Below are positions 10,391 to 22,333 of a stretch of DNA of 64,000 bases, in pieces (position 1 is the stretch's first letter; each line of letters opens with the position of its first letter). The stretch comes from Symbiodinium kawagutii (lineage: Eukaryota > Sar > Dinophyceae > Suessiales > Symbiodiniaceae), in assembly GCA_009767595.1 (NCBI GenBank), contig VSDK01018978.1:70929-134928 (forward strand), read 5' to 3'. A program made the translations under genes and the position numbers. Below the pieces are notes generated by a model, which had not been told where the DNA came from, ran no database searches, and was given only the letters and a program-made list of their open reading frames with translations.

Positions 10391-11742
10391 GAAAAGAATA
10401 AGATGGAGGGTTTGATGAAGGATTTGGATGAGAATTTGGAAGTTGAATTTGCTTCAATTCCTTTTGGGATGCTTCATAGCAGCCGCCCGCACACAGCATC
10501 GTGACACCCAATATTTAGCACTGGGATGTTTGCAATCAAAATCAATTCATAGGCTTTCGATGCCTTTAAAGATGTATTGCGAACATTTCGTAGCGGATTC
10601 ATTGGGAGCAGATGCTGAAAGATGCTCAGCCACTCTTCAGGATGTGGCTCAGGTTGAAAACCCATCGTTTCACATGGGTTTGTCCAGAAATGGTGGTACC
10701 CTGAACCATCCAATCATAGCCACTATGAACTTGGAAACTCACCATTTGTAGGGGTGCTCTCTTTATGGAAAACCCCACATGATCATCATCTTTCTCCATC
10801 CACTCTGGAAGTTGTGGATCCAAACATGTATCAAAGGTCAACACAGCTTGGAAGAACTTTGCGTGAAGGGATCCTCAATATTTAGTCCGCGGAGCTTCAA
10901 AGAACGGCCTCACGGTTGCTTGTCATGTTTGGTCACGAGATCTTTATGAATACTTGGTGCTTTGGTGCTGCTGCTCCTGCCCGAAACATGTTGCATTCTT
11001 TCGGACCATTTCCAGCACTTGAGATATCTTCCCATTTATCTCACTTTCGTTGGAGATTGATCCATGTATGTGGGGTACTGGTACCCGAAAGCCATGCAAC
11101 CGTGACCGTTCTTTGTGTTGGGCAACCAACGGGGTAGACGTTCCGGAACAAATCGATATTTTGTCTGTCACTTGCGGGTCAAACAAGCCTATTTCATTTC
11201 CATAGCTTTCATATGCTCAAGCTGCTTGGGATTAGAGTATTTTTTTTGATTCACTATGAGGCATATGGCACCACCAGGACGCGCACAACCAGCACCAGGG
11301 GGCAGTTGGTGTGGCCGATTGGATTTTTTTGGGGCCCCGAAGTTGGACAGCACTGCATCGCTCAGACATCCTGGATTCCAACAAATGGCTTCCTCCGGCG
11401 GCTGGGCCGCAGACGCAGCGATTTTTTGGGATTTTGGGAACGCGGCATTCCCAGAGCAGCAATGGAAATGATGGTTGTTCGCACATGGTATGAGCTTATT
11501 TGGCACATCCCTGAAGCCAAGAATGAGGGACACCTCGCAGCCCCAAGATGCCCATGGTGGTAACACCAACTTTGATTGAGTGAGATTTGCCTGTTCAAAT
11601 CTGGCATGACTACAACTTTTGAAATCGGTCAGGGTAACATCCTGATGGCTGTGGGTCGAGGGCCCCTGGTACTCTGGCCCACTCCAGTCATGACCAGTGT
11701 CCAACTGTTGAGGTGTTTGCCAGTTGTTGGTTGGTCAACATG
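10391..11742. other. Spacer, no supported gene
   Basis: The minus-strand stop-free stretch 11189-11704 (171 codons) and the overlapping plus-strand one at 11213-11563 compete for the same DNA, have no domain, and are probably chance. Nothing else is recognised. Confidence 0.4.
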
Positions 11743-11818
11743 GCTGTTTCTCAAGCCATAGGGGTACCCCCAAATCATCCTAGTAGTTTAATCGTCCAAA
11801 ATAGGGGTACCCCCAAAA
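11743..11818 (+). mobile_element. MITE-like family B fragment
   Basis: It reads GGCTGTTTCTCAAGCC and ATAGGGGTACCCCC, then AAATCATCC, with a second inner AATAGGGGTACCCCC block. The usual end GAAACCACC is not present, so it is truncated or rearranged. Confidence 0.6.
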
Positions 11819-12095
11819 TTGTGGCTTGGTCACTATTGCTGTTCAATCATCGCTAGTCGTATACCAACCACTTTTGGGGGGGTTCCCCAACTGGCTCCGC
11901 AGCTGCGCCGCCCAGGACACGCCTGTGAAGCTGAAACTGCCCAGCTCCTTGGCGATGGGGGGTACTCCTCGGGTGAAGGGGGCACCAGGGGGGCAGCTGT
12001 ATCCCAAGAGGTTGTCGTTGATGGTTGATGGTTGATTGATGATGGCTATATGATGAATGATGCGGTTAATGATGATTGATGAATGATGATGATGG

Positions 12096-12401
12096 ATGAT
12101 TTTGTTCGGGCAACAGGGCAGTCTTGGCTTTTCATGCCGAACTTTGGGTGCAGAGTCGTGTGGGAGAAGAGTGGGTGCGCTCCACCCAGCTGCCTGCAGT
12201 GGATCGCCGGTTGTTTCCAGTGACGCGAAGGCTGACCGGTTTGGCAATGCGAAGATGGATCCGGTCCACCGGTCTGCAGTCGTGTCCTCTGAACCCGCCA
12301 GGCAAATTGCGCCAGAAGATGGGCTTGGAGCAGGGCTCTCAACATGCGACTTGGATCAACGACTGGTGCGATCTGAGAAGCTGGTCACTCTGAGAATCTG
12401 A
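12096..12401 (+). CDS. Hypothetical ORF, possible exon (weak)
   Basis: This is a stop-free plus-strand stretch of 101 codons in more GC-rich sequence than its A/T-rich surroundings. Its second half is balanced in charged residues (for example SSDAKADRFGNAKMDPVHRS). A second overlapping frame (12124-12393) is also open, which weakens the case. No domain or clear splice sites were found and no neighbour suggests a function. It may be an exon of an unrecognised host gene or chance. Confidence 0.18.
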   Translation: MILFGQQGSLGFSCRTLGAESCGRRVGALHPAACSGSPVVSSDAKADRFGNAKMDPVHRSAVVSSEPARQIAPEDGLGAGLSTCDLDQRLVRSEKLVTLRI

Positions 12402-12461
12402 TTCAGGACTCAGGAGTGGGTTCTGCGGCGCAATACATCTACAAATCTATGCCATCAATAT

Positions 12462-12569
12462 GGTGGTTTCTCAAGCCATATGGAAGCCTAAAAAATGGCT
12501 GGGTTTTTACGACCATAAGTGACAAATATTGGATGATTTAGGGGTACTCCTATGGCTTGAGAAACCCAC
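12462..12569 (+). mobile_element. MITE-like family B copy
   Basis: It begins GGTGGTTTCTCAAGCCATA and ends TATGGCTTGAGAAACCCAC, a long imperfect inverted repeat. It is internally near-identical to the next copy at 12659-12770. No clean target duplication is seen. Confidence 0.75.
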
Positions 12570-12658
12570 TATCTATCTATGAAACTGATATAGATATTAC
12601 TGCGCCCTGATATCTACAAATCGATCAATATCGTTGTGATTTCTTCCATCTATGAATA

Positions 12659-12770
12659 GGGTGGTTTCTTAAGCCATAGGGAAGCCTCAAGAATGGCTGG
12701 TTTATTACGACCACAAGTGACTAATATTGGATGATGATTTGGGGTACCCCTATGGCTTGAGAAACCACCC
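12659..12770 (+). mobile_element. MITE-like family B copy, flanks AATA
   Basis: It begins GGGTGGTTTCTTAAGCC and ends GGCTTGAGAAACCACCC. It is flanked by AATA at 12655-12658 and 12771-12774. Because the whole region is duplicated, the AATA flanks could be a target duplication or part of the duplicated unit. Confidence 0.78.
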
Positions 12771-12872
12771 AATATCTATCTATGAAACTGATATAGATAT
12801 TAGTGCGCTCTGATATCTACAAAATCTGTCAATATCGTTGTCATTTCTTTCACATCAATCTATGAAACCACC

Positions 12873-13291
12873 ATATCTACCTATGAAACTCATATATAGC
12901 TGGGATATCCCCTACTATTGCTACTTATTATACCCTGAAACTATGATTCATCACTAGATTCATCATTATTCCTACTATTTCACCATTAGATTCATCATCA
13001 TTCCTACTATGTTACCTATACCCTATTAGTAACCATTAACCATCATCAATTGCTAGTTATTATACCCTATTAATAACCATTAACCATCATCATCCCACTA
13101 TTGTTACCCATGAAACTGCTGCAGAAAAGTGTACGAAAAGTCACTGCCGAGCGCGCGCGCGCTGTCAGGGCTCCTCGGCCAACTCCCCGAGATCCGTCAC
13201 CTCGCGCTCCTCCTCGCGGCGCTCAGCGGCGGGAGAAGGCGGCCCAGTTGGACGACTGGAGGGTGAAAGGGGTGAATTTGGAGGGTGAAGG
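12873..13291. other. A/T-rich repeats then a GC-rich block
   Basis: 13017-13048 and 13061-13092 are a direct repeat (differing at one or two positions) beginning TATACCCTATTA and ending CCATCATCA, period 44. 12893-12915 is a reverse-complement piece of the block found upstream of family A copies. 13101-13290 is abruptly GC-rich (GCGCGCGCGC at 13151-13160), with a 67-codon stop-free stretch that cannot be assigned. Confidence 0.5.
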
Positions 13292-13410
13292 TAGTGGTTT
13301 ATAGTGGTTTTATAGTGGTTTATAGTGGTTTATAGTGGTTTTTATTGGTTTTTATTGGTTTTTATTGGTTTTTATTGGTTTTTATTGGTTTTTAGTGGTT
13401 TTTAGTGGTT
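13292..13410 (+). repeat. 11-bp minisatellite TAGTGGTTTTA / TATTGGTTTT
   Basis: About ten tandem units of 10-12 bases first read TTATAGTGGT and then switch to TTTTTATTGGT. Degenerate AGTGGTTAAG words continue to about 13620. Confidence 0.85.
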
Positions 13411-14498
13411 GATTGGCGCTTACAATAGTGGCAATAATGATTTGCAATGGTTCAAATAGTGGAATAATGGCTGGCTATGAGAGTGGTCAAGTTAGTGGTT
13501 AATGGTGGCTAAGTTAGTGATCACTGTTGGTTATTGTAGTGTTGAAGAATGTGGTTAAGTTAGTGGCTTATAGTGCTTAATAGTGGTTGAGTTAGTAGCC
13601 AAGTTAGTACTTAAAGTAGAACTTACCTTAGTGGTCAACTTAATTCGGCTGTGAAACTATGGCTGTAAACGGTTGTGGGTATGAGAATGGTCAATTCTGG
13701 CTGTTTATAATGGTCAATGGATAGTGACAGTGGCTAATCATGGTGAAGAACCATGGGCAATGATGTTTCTCAAGAGAAAACCTCGACTGTGGTGTTTTTT
13801 CATTTGCAAACCGCTTGTCAGATCAATTACCGAGACGCTGATGAAACTTGAGCATGCTGAAACTAGGGCATTTGATGATCAGATCCATGAACCAATATGT
13901 GACGCGTGATGTACATTGTTGAGTTCCCCAGTGGTAGCTGGAATAGTTCCAGTGTCACCAGCACTGGTGGGTCTTCACCCCACCCTCGGTATATAACTAT
14001 CATGAATCAACATAAATCACCTGATGGTCAAACAATCGGTGAAGCTAGCAGCTCTCACATCCTAAACTATCAACCTGCCTGGTTTACAGATGGCTTTGAG
14101 CCTCTGGGAAGCCGCCCACCATGAAAGCTCCAGGGGTCCGACCGTGTTTTAGCGCTCGAGCGTTGAACTCCTGGGATAGAAACATGGCTATGACTATCCA
14201 CCATTCAATGCTCCATTGTTTGCTATGATTGATTGAGCTACCATACTCTCTAGTGATGAGAATGGCAAGCTTAATCATAAGGGTGTTAACAAAGGATAGG
14301 TTACCGTTCTTATTTGATGATTAACACGTCCTAACATGCTCAACATGCTAATCCAGTTCTCCCCATGATAATACATTTCAATACTGTTCACAAACGATGA
14401 ACTACAAGATGACTACTGCAAATCAATAAATTAAAGATCGAAAAATACAATGAATAATCATACATGGAATGTGAACAACAGAAATGTGAAAATGTCCA
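13411..14498. other. Spacer: eroded GTGGTTAAGTTA repeats, no gene
   Basis: Up to about 13700 the sequence is a decayed continuation of the preceding minisatellite. After that only short stop-free stretches occur, without recognisable features. Confidence 0.45.
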
Positions 14499-14705
14499 TC
14501 TTATATATATACGCATATATTTTCAAACATTTTTATATCTATATATATATATATACACATATATTTTTTTACATATTATAATTTAATTTATATATATATA
14601 TAAATGATATAAATGAATAAATAAATAAATAGATAAATAAATATAATATACATATATATATATATATATTAAAAAATTATATATATATAGATATTCATAT
14701 GATAT

Positions 14706-14745
<40 letters not shown>
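14499..14745. repeat. A/T-rich array with (TA)n and (CA)n
   Basis: Several (TA)n runs, an (AAAT)n block at 14615-14640, a (CA)n run at 14704-14722 and a final (TA)n run to 14744. It is a pure simple repeat with no gene. Confidence 0.85.
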
Positions 14746-15633
14746 GAGTTGATTTTCTTGCGCCAGGGCGAAAGCGGAAGGGTCGGCGAAAGTCTTCTGA
14801 GCTTCAGATCTTGGAGGTGACTGAGATGGTGCGAATGCCCAGACCCTGGGCAGCCAGCGGTGCTGACGAGGGTCGAGGCAGCATCCAGCGCTCACCAGTT
14901 GGACAGGACGTGACCGGTGCTGGGATTTCCGACGGGGGTACAGGGTGACCCATTGCCATGAAGAAAGTGAAGGTGGAGATGTACAGTATATATAACTGTC
15001 TAAAAAACGGTCCAAGGGGTATTTTAGGGATACTGCCATGGCATCTCATGTTAAATTGGGTAGACAATAGAACAAGACAATTACTCGTATGATCTGATGA
15101 GATAGCATTATTAGCTCCACAATTGGATTTAGGCGCATACAATTACCAGACAATATTTCAAGCACACTATTCACTGTAGTTGCTTAGCTACTGCGCCAGT
15201 CAACTTTTGGGAAACTACACGCAGTTTTTCACTCTATTCTGTAACCCTCGAGCTCCATCACAACTGCAGTTTGATGTTTCACACATCGAAGGGTGACGTG
15301 CTACGTGTCATTTCAGGTCGAAAAGGATGAGAGACATTGGGCAGCTGTACGCTTGCAGCGGGGGACCCGAGGATAGCTCGATAGGTGGCGGCACGTGGCA
15401 ACATGAGCCATGATTGTGGGGATGGTCATCTACTTGATGCAATTTGGGGTGGCAAATCTCGACCATGGTTAGCCTCACAGCGGACCCAACTGGACTGGTT
15501 GGTCAATGGTAAAGAATCTCGTGATGGTTTATGATATCTTTGACATCGAAAAGTATGTAATCCCACATATGTTTGTGTAGCAAACTAGATAAAGATGTAT
15601 ACACGTATTCATATGTATACGTAAATCTGCATC
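14746..15633. other. Spacer with a GC-rich block, no firm gene
   Basis: 14755-14950 is more GC-rich than its surroundings and is open on the minus strand in two frames (the stretches end at 14695 and 14804). It may include an exon, but the frame cannot be chosen and no domain is visible. Confidence 0.3.
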
Positions 15634-15778
15634 GTCTATATCTATATCAATGTCTATATCTATATCTCTATCTATATCTATATATCTATATCTACATCTA
15701 TATCTATATCTATATCTATATCTACATCTATATCTATATCTATATCTATATCTACATCTATATCTATATCTATATATG
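15634..15778 (+). repeat. (TATATC)n hexanucleotide array
   Basis: The array is mainly CTATAT/CTACAT hexamers with regular single-base variants, about 145 bases. It gives a long Tyr-Ile translation that is not a gene. Confidence 0.9.
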
Positions 15779-16232
15779 TCATGACCAATTACAATGGAGA
15801 ACCAATCATTATGAACATCGCAACAGTTTGACTAATCCGAGGCCCCATCAAGACACGCGCAGGAAGGACATCCAGGTTTCAAAGACCGAAGGTGGCACCC
15901 AACAAATACAGGGGAGGTCGCAGGACGCATCATGGATTCTGGATGTGTAGATATAACCATCTTAGAGTAGATCGAATAGCCCCCATGTTCTTATTGGGGT
16001 CCATTTTCTTTAGAATAGCCGTTAGAATATCAGTGTTTATGACTGGGTTTCAGCCATTTTCCTACTGGGGTCCAGATATTCAATATCTCCAGAATGGTGA
16101 AAAACGTGTAGCGCAGACAAGCTTGGGGTGCTGCACAGCATCATCCCGGCGAGCCAGCTTCGCCTTACATCTGACTTCCACGTCTCCGGTTCGTGCTGAG
16201 CGTGAGTCTTCTACGGGGTGGATGTATATGTA

Positions 16233-16234
16233 GA

Positions 16235-16267
<33 letters not shown>

Positions 16268-16296
16268 CCATCTATATATCTATTTATCTATCTATC

Positions 16297-16395
<99 letters not shown>
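16233..16395 (+). repeat. (CTAT)n tetranucleotide array
   Basis: A short (CT)n start is followed by about 37 CTAT units with a few CTATTTAT and CCAT variants. It is the complementary motif of the GATA arrays at 31996 and 35346. Confidence 0.9.
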
Positions 16396-16548
16396 AGTGC
16401 GAGAGAGACCTGTCGTATACACGTATACTAACGGCCAAACAGGGTGTGCTACCCCGAGAAGTTCCTTTTCACTGTGCAACCGCAGTGTTTCCCCTGCTGC
16501 CGTTTCCCTTCCGGCAGCACACTCGGATTGGGGTACACTTCTACACAT

Positions 16549-16667
16549 GGTGGTTTGTCAAGCCATAGGGATCCCGCAAATCATCCAATATTAGCCATTT
16601 ATAGTATTCTACCTGTACAGTAATGAGCCAACCTTTTTCTGGGCCCCCTTATTTTGAGAAGCAACCC
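16549..16667 (+). mobile_element. MITE-like family B copy
   Basis: It begins GGTGGTTTGTCAAGCCATAG and ends near TATTTTGAGAAGCAACCCC, an imperfect inverted repeat. The shared inner word AAATCATCCAATATTA is present. No target duplication is obvious. Confidence 0.65.
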
Positions 16668-17722
16668 CCGGATGTAAACAGATGAACATTTTTCGCTCCA
16701 TTCTGAACCTATCCTCAGGTGTATGGCTCGGTGTTGGAAAGCCCGCGGCATCGTTGCGGGGAAGAAGCGGAGGATGAAGGTTGGGATGTCGCTGTCCGAG
16801 TGATGGTGGTGGCGGCGGTGGCGGTGGTGGTCGTCTCCGTTGTGGTGGTGGTTGTGGGCCACTGGTGTTTGTGTTGCTGAATTGGGTTGGTGCCTTGAAG
16901 ATAAATTACTGGGGACACCGTGTGAACACAAATTCTGTGACCAAAGTCCGTACGGAGATCTGCGAATGCTTTTGCCCAGATGTTTTTGTGTCAGACTTGT
17001 CGGGCGGCGAAGACATTTGCCTTCAAAATTCTTCAGATTCAGGTCCATGCTGATTGTTTGCATACCTGCCTTTCAGTAGTCAATGTCTATCTGTGTCAAG
17101 ATTCCGGGACTTACTAGATTTCAAGCAGCTCTTCACAAACAATTGTGGGCCGTAGCCAAAGCCATGGATCAGAGTGCTCCATTCTTCTTGAAAAGTCGTG
17201 TTGGAAACTACACCTTCAACCCTTCTTGTCATACATAAGGCAGCCTACTCCGCGAAGTGTGCAGTTGGTGCGATATCATTTGATGTCATCATACATATCC
17301 CCTTTCAGTGGGCCAAAACATGAATCTCCACTGTACTTGCAGTTTTACCTCACAGTCTTCCCATCATTCACCATCCCCCCAGCATCTTTGCACATTCTGT
17401 CTTCAATCTAGTTCCTGGTATCGTAACCATCGGTTATCTGTAATGATGTGCTTGCTGTCAAGTCACTTTTACACGTGGAGTTCCTTTTTGACGGCACAAG
17501 TATTTTGATTCTTCGTGAGCTTACATGGTAAATCCCATCTCAATCCAGTATGCTCATCGCATTTGCCATTTTGCAGATGATAATAATGATAATAATGATA
17601 ATGATGCAGCTGATACTGTAATATCCAAATAGTATCAATACTCCTAACAACAATCTATAATACCAATATATGAGCAATAAGTAATAATACCATCAATAAG
17701 GCAGACATCAAATACAGATAGG
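16668..17722. other. Spacer with GGT/GGC-rich segment, no gene
   Basis: 16800-16860 is rich in GGT and GGC triplets, giving poly-Gly or poly-His translations in several frames. 17575-17605 is a short (GATAAT)n repeat. The minus-strand stretch 16599-17063 includes the low-complexity part and is not called. Confidence 0.45.
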
Positions 17723-17822
17723 GGTGTTTCTCAAAATAGGGTAACCCCCAAATCATCCATTATTAATCATTATTAGTAATGAACCAACCATTTTTTGGGT
17801 ACCCCTATGGCTTGAGAAACCA
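17723..17822 (+). mobile_element. MITE-like family B copy
   Basis: It begins GGGTGTTTCTCAAAATAGGG and ends CCTATGGCTTGAGAAACCAC. The two ends carry different sub-types of the terminal sequence (AAAATAGGG against AGCCATAGG), both of which recur in other copies. Confidence 0.75.
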
Positions 17823-18712
17823 CTATAGCAAAAGTACAGATTTTACATCTCGGTGATTTTCATCTGTCACAGCTGCCTGTTTTCAGGCGCAGGTGCTGAT
17901 CGCCAGTTGCTTTCGGGGACACCTCACCAGGCGGGGATGGGGACGTCCATAGTCAGGTCATTTTACTGAAAGAAACGGGACATTTTTTACATTTTTTTAA
18001 AAGGTGTTTACATGTATCCATGTGGAAACAAAAAGAGGTTGAAGGGTATTAAATGGTAATTATGTGATATCTTAATGTATTTTAGGCATAGGGGTGCCGA
18101 CAATCTGATCTGGTAGGGGTAGCAACTTGCAAATCTGCTTGCGGTTTCTAATTAGTTGTATCCCTTTCACTGATCATGATGGCTGGTGAATGATGCTTGG
18201 CGGTCAATGACTACAGACCAACAATAGTTGTGATATGGATGATGATTTCCAGTTTGCTAGGTTGCGTAGCCTTCTTTGCAAAACTGCAGAAGTTTTGACA
18301 CTGTAACTGGATCAGTTGAGTGCCAATGAGCAGAAAACTCTGCGGGTTGATTCGTCGGGTTGCCTAACTACTGGTCTGTATTTCATGTTGGTTTTGGCCC
18401 ATGAGTGTTTTGAGGATATTTCTGGGTGCAGTCGAAAGCGGTCACCCAGCAGATGATTCTGTCCCATCACTACATCCCAATGAACCAGCATTCTTGGGCG
18501 GGAACAAGTAGGTGAGAGCTGCTCACGATCCCTGATGCGAACATTTGGATGGCACCCTCCTTGGTACAACCCGCGGCATCGCGTTCCTATACCTCTCAGA
18601 CAACCACCACCTGCGGCTGGCCAACAGTTCCACTGGCCATTGAAGACCATTCCTCAACCATCATTAGCCTCAAACTGACCTGGAAGTTCAAAAATCACCA
18701 GTTTTTTGCAGA
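17823..18712. other. Spacer, no gene seen
   Basis: Only short stop-free stretches occur on both strands. No repeat family ends were recognised. Confidence 0.4.
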
Positions 18713-18779
18713 TAAACCAGCCATAAACCAGCCATAAACCAGCCATAAACCAGCCATAAACCAGCCATAAACCAGCCAT
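18713..18779 (+). repeat. 11-bp minisatellite AACCAGCCATA
   Basis: Six near-perfect tandem copies with period 11. The last copy changes to CATCAATG. Confidence 0.9.
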
Positions 18780-19329
18780 CAATGCTGGATTTTCCACTCA
18801 ACCAGTGGGACCCACAGCCACTTTTTGCCTCGCATCAGGACCGGGCGCCGGGCCACGGTGAAGCGCATGAAGACCAGTCCAGCGGAGGTGCTGCGGGGAC
18901 CGCCCAATGGGCGGTGGTGGTATGGGACCCTGGGGTGGTCAGCTAGAACTGGGGGCTTCGAACTGCGGAAAGATGAGATCTTTATCCTTATTTTTTACTT
19001 AAAAGGATATTGAGAAGCAAAATTGTAGATGGTTATCGATTTTTGAATCTTTTTTTTACTTTGAGAATATTGTCTTAGCTATTGTCATGATTGTTACGAT
19101 GGTTTCTATTGTGATTGTTATCAATATGGTTTATAATCACAACCGATAACATAGACAATATTTATAACAATACGATTACCATCAGATAATTGATCAAAAT
19201 TGTTTCTATTTCGTTGATGGGACGGTCATCAGAACATGATTAGGGCTAGCACCATGACCAGCGGGATCCATTTGTCTATCCATTTTTAGACTCGTGAGTT
19301 CACACTGGAAAAGCTGGGTGACAAAGCCA

Positions 19330-19835
19330 CAGATCTAGCAAAACGATGGGATTCCTATGGGAATCAACGGTAAAACCCATTGGTTTGGTGCTAATACTCG
19401 TGAATCGTCACGGGAACCCTATAGTTAGTTCCTATGGGAGCTAAGTGGTTGTTGTTCAGGATTCAGACTTGATCCCATGAGAATCATCGGATGAAATCAA
19501 TCTGACCCAGTGTTCATGTTTGGTTGCTGCTATCCTGTGCACAATTTCCATGGAAGCTCGATGTGAGTTTTCTCTGGAAGTGGTTTGAATACCAAGTTCA
19601 TGTGGATACAATCCTGACTCAGCGTTTGACAAATCCTACGGTGAATTCCCATGGGAATCAATATCCTATGGAAGTTCCTACCATGGCTTTGGTGAGTTCC
19701 TATCGCTTAGTTACTTCCTATGGCTCATTTCCGATGTTGAGTCACTGCTGTTTGCTTTGCTGGAAGTGCTATGCTTAGTTCCTATGCTTAGTTCCTATGT
19801 CTTAGTTCCTATGCTTAGTTCCTATGTCTTAGTCT
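19330..19835. repeat. Cluster of TTCCYATGGGAA-like palindromes and a TTAGTTCCTATG array
   Basis: Many copies of TTCC(C/T)ATGG(G)AA occur, including the perfect 14-base palindrome ATTCCCATGGGAAT at 19645-19658 and the hairpin GATTCC-TATG-GGAATC near 19348. They pass into an imperfect tandem array of CTTAGTTCCTATG at 19770-19831. Confidence 0.65.
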
Positions 19836-20445
19836 GGAAGTCTTTGATTTCACCGCTGGGCCCAGACGGCAGCGCTGATCCCCAAGTTGTCGCTGGTGAA
19901 AACCGATCCCTTCGAGCAGGATACCGATGCGGGGGTTGTCCGCAGCGAAAGCCCTCAGAATCTGAGATGTTTTTGGGATACTCTTGAAATTCCACATGTG
20001 TGAATTGTTTCCTCTTTGGAGATGCCTTTAGAGATGCCTATGTTTCATTGTAAATGAAGATACCCTCAGTCATCACTCAAATTGCACCACCGCAAAACAA
20101 CCGGGGCAGAAAAGCGAGGCATAAGAGTTGCAGTGCAGGGTCCACCCTCAGTTTGCCGAACAAAAATGAGTTTTTGAAGGCAAAACTCCCCGTGATTCCC
20201 AGCTACGTGGGGAGCAAACAATGAATGGCGGCAAATCCATGTTTCAAACCTTGATGAAATCCAATGGTTTCCTCAAACACGTGCCAGTTTGACGCTGCGA
20301 AAAACATGTGTCGCACCACGTGTCCAGATTCGATGGTCCAGACATGAGATCATGCACATCCGGCACTCAGGCGAACAATCTTAAACATCATCAAAATCTC
20401 TGAGAGTTTCTTTCGGGAACGAGTTCTAGTGGCGGAAACCACTTT

Positions 20446-21291
20446 TTGGGGCCCACAAGTAGATGGTACAAGCCTCTTGGCCTGATTTGGAGGTACACAC
20501 ACATAGGTGCACTCTGCCTATATGGCCACCGTCTCAACTGGGGCAGCCCCAAGACTGGTGGGTTGCTGCCAGTCCTGGTCGCAGTGCTGAGTGTGCTGTG
20601 CTGTTTGGAAGGACTTAGATTTGCGCTACGTGCACCTGGGAGCGGAGACGCACCAATTGGCTCGGAACCCCGTTTCGTCCAGTCGTGGTCCCAAGAGGCA
20701 GGTCCTCATCAGAACACCGAAACTTTCAAGGCCTATGACACCTTGAGCTCTGAAATTCTAGCATCGACCCCATGTTTTCTTTCGTTGTTTGTTCATATCA
20801 TCCTTGAACCAACCGACCCAGCGTTATGGGACCACCAGGGAGGCTCATTGGAACTCCGGAAACGGTTTTCGCGAGCTGAAAAAAGAGTTGTTTTGATCAA
20901 ACTTGGAATGACTGGGTTTCCGTGGTCAGTTGCACAGTATCTCATGGTCAGTGGCACGGTCAGTGGCAAGGTCGCCTCTTCGCCTCTGTTCCCAGGCACC
21001 CATGATGCACCACTTGCAGTGCTTGTTTCACTTGGAGATGGGGACCCCAGTTGGGTGCGGCTGGTGGCACAGACGTTTTTGTTTGACGCTGGTGACTTGT
21101 TGACACATGGTTGTTATGCAAAAGGTCCTTGTAAACGTTTTATACAAAATGACCTCGATCAACCACCACATCATATTTCAGACCTCTGTTGCGTGTTTTT
21201 TTTGCTGGTTGTAACATGTGTGTTGGATCTGAGGTTGATGGGCAACTACATCGGAAGCAAAGGCAGCTCTGAGCTAGCTCAGCATCTTTGA
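20446..21291 (+). CDS. Long stop-free stretch, unrecognised protein
   Basis: 281 codons are open on the plus strand, long for non-repetitive sequence in this window. The stretch begins with TTG and the first internal ATG comes only around codon 166, so if coding it may be an exon rather than a complete gene. Two hydrophobic segments are visible, near codons 41-58 (LLPVLVAVLSVLCCLEGL) and 246-263 (CCVFFLLVVTCVLDL), so a membrane protein is conceivable. There is no known domain, no repeat content and no transposon similarity. A simple estimate suggests such a length would be rare by chance, but function is unknown. Confidence 0.25.
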   Translation: MGPTSRWYKPLGLIWRYTHIGALCLYGHRLNWGSPKTGGLLPVLVAVLSVLCCLEGLRFALRAPGSGDAPIGSEPRFVQSWSQEAGPHQNTETFKAYDTLSSEILASTPCFLSLFVHIILEPTDPALWDHQGGSLELRKRFSRAEKRVVLIKLGMTGFPWSVAQYLMVSGTVSGKVASSPLFPGTHDAPLAVLVSLGDGDPSWVRLVAQTFLFDAGDLLTHGCYAKGPCKRFIQNDLDQPPHHISDLCCVFFLLVVTCVLDLRLMGNYIGSKGSSELAQHL

Positions 21292-22211
21292 AACATGGAG
21301 ATGGAAATCCAGTTTCATTGGTAGAACTTTGTGTTGGACATTGGCAAATGAAGCATCTGGATTCATTTGGATTCTGGCGTTGACGTGATTTTGTTATTCA
21401 TGCTTCAGAGTGACCCAAAGAGAATCACGTGGAGCTGCGCAACAAGATCATTCTGCACACCTGAGTTGTGACGGGCGTTTTTCTAACACGCCACCAATGT
21501 CGCTTTGGATGCCAGTAGCTGCCGTTGTTGCTGTGGACGCATGCATACACACCATCAGCAAACCACCCCCCTGTACACCCAAGGACTTGAGTGTGTCCAT
21601 AAATAAACGGTGGTTCCTCCCAAGTTGCTGGTGTCGGCTACGCAGCTGTGAAGAAACGTCAAGCTGCTACTGACCGAAACCACGGGTCAGGCCTGATTCC
21701 CCTGGTCAAGATCTTGCAGAAGCAACCAAAGCTTAAGGCGCGCGGTTCATTGTGGTTTCTGGAAGTTGTTTGTTGGTTCAGATGTTTCAAGATGCCCAAC
21801 AAAAATCATGAGTACGGTGCTGCGGCTGCGATATCGCTGTCTGCAGCCTTTTCAAAGCTTTACTACTAGAATCATGAGTACGGCGTCATCCGTCAGTCTG
21901 GTGATTGTATGTTATTCAACCATTTTCATGTGCAGCTGTACAGCAGCCCTTCTTAAGCATTTTTGTTGATCATCAATGTGTGCTGATTGGAAACAAATTG
22001 CTCAGGGGTGCATCTCTCCTTGCTACCAGTTTGACACCTTTTTTGTCGAACAAGTCAAGAACGGTCGATCCAGAATGAAAGCTAGTTGCTAGTTGTTGTG
22101 AGATGAAATACTTTTTGCTTTAGCGAATGCGGTGCTGTCGAGGCGAAATGCGGGCAGTAAACTGCAATCCCCCTGCCCGTTCCATGCATTATCCTCAGCA
22201 CGCTCATCACA
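21292..22211. other. Spacer, no gene seen
   Basis: A few short stop-free stretches occur. A short duplicated word 'atcatgagtacggy' occurs at 21806 and 21870. Nothing else is recognised. Confidence 0.4.
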
Positions 22212-22270
<59 letters not shown>

Positions 22271-22279
22271 GATGACGAT

Positions 22280-22327
<48 letters not shown>
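22212..22327 (+). repeat. (GAT)n passing into (GATGAC)n
   Basis: About 19 GAT units are followed by about nine GATGAC hexamers, a sharp switch from a trinucleotide to a hexanucleotide that contains it. Confidence 0.9.

Positions 22328-22333
<6 letters not shown>

Larger units (their letters stand above)
12462..12872 (+). repeat. Tandem duplication containing two family B MITEs
   Basis: A unit of about 200 bases occurs twice. Each unit consists of a family B element (12462-12569 and 12659-12770) plus a trailing segment with 'tctatgaaactgatatag' and 'gatatctacaaa' (12571-12658 and 12771-12872). The trailing parts differ at only a few positions. Confidence 0.8.

Noticed and set aside
11189..11704. 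171-codon minus-strand open frame
   Set aside because: No domain, and overlapping plus-strand frames of similar length; likely chance.
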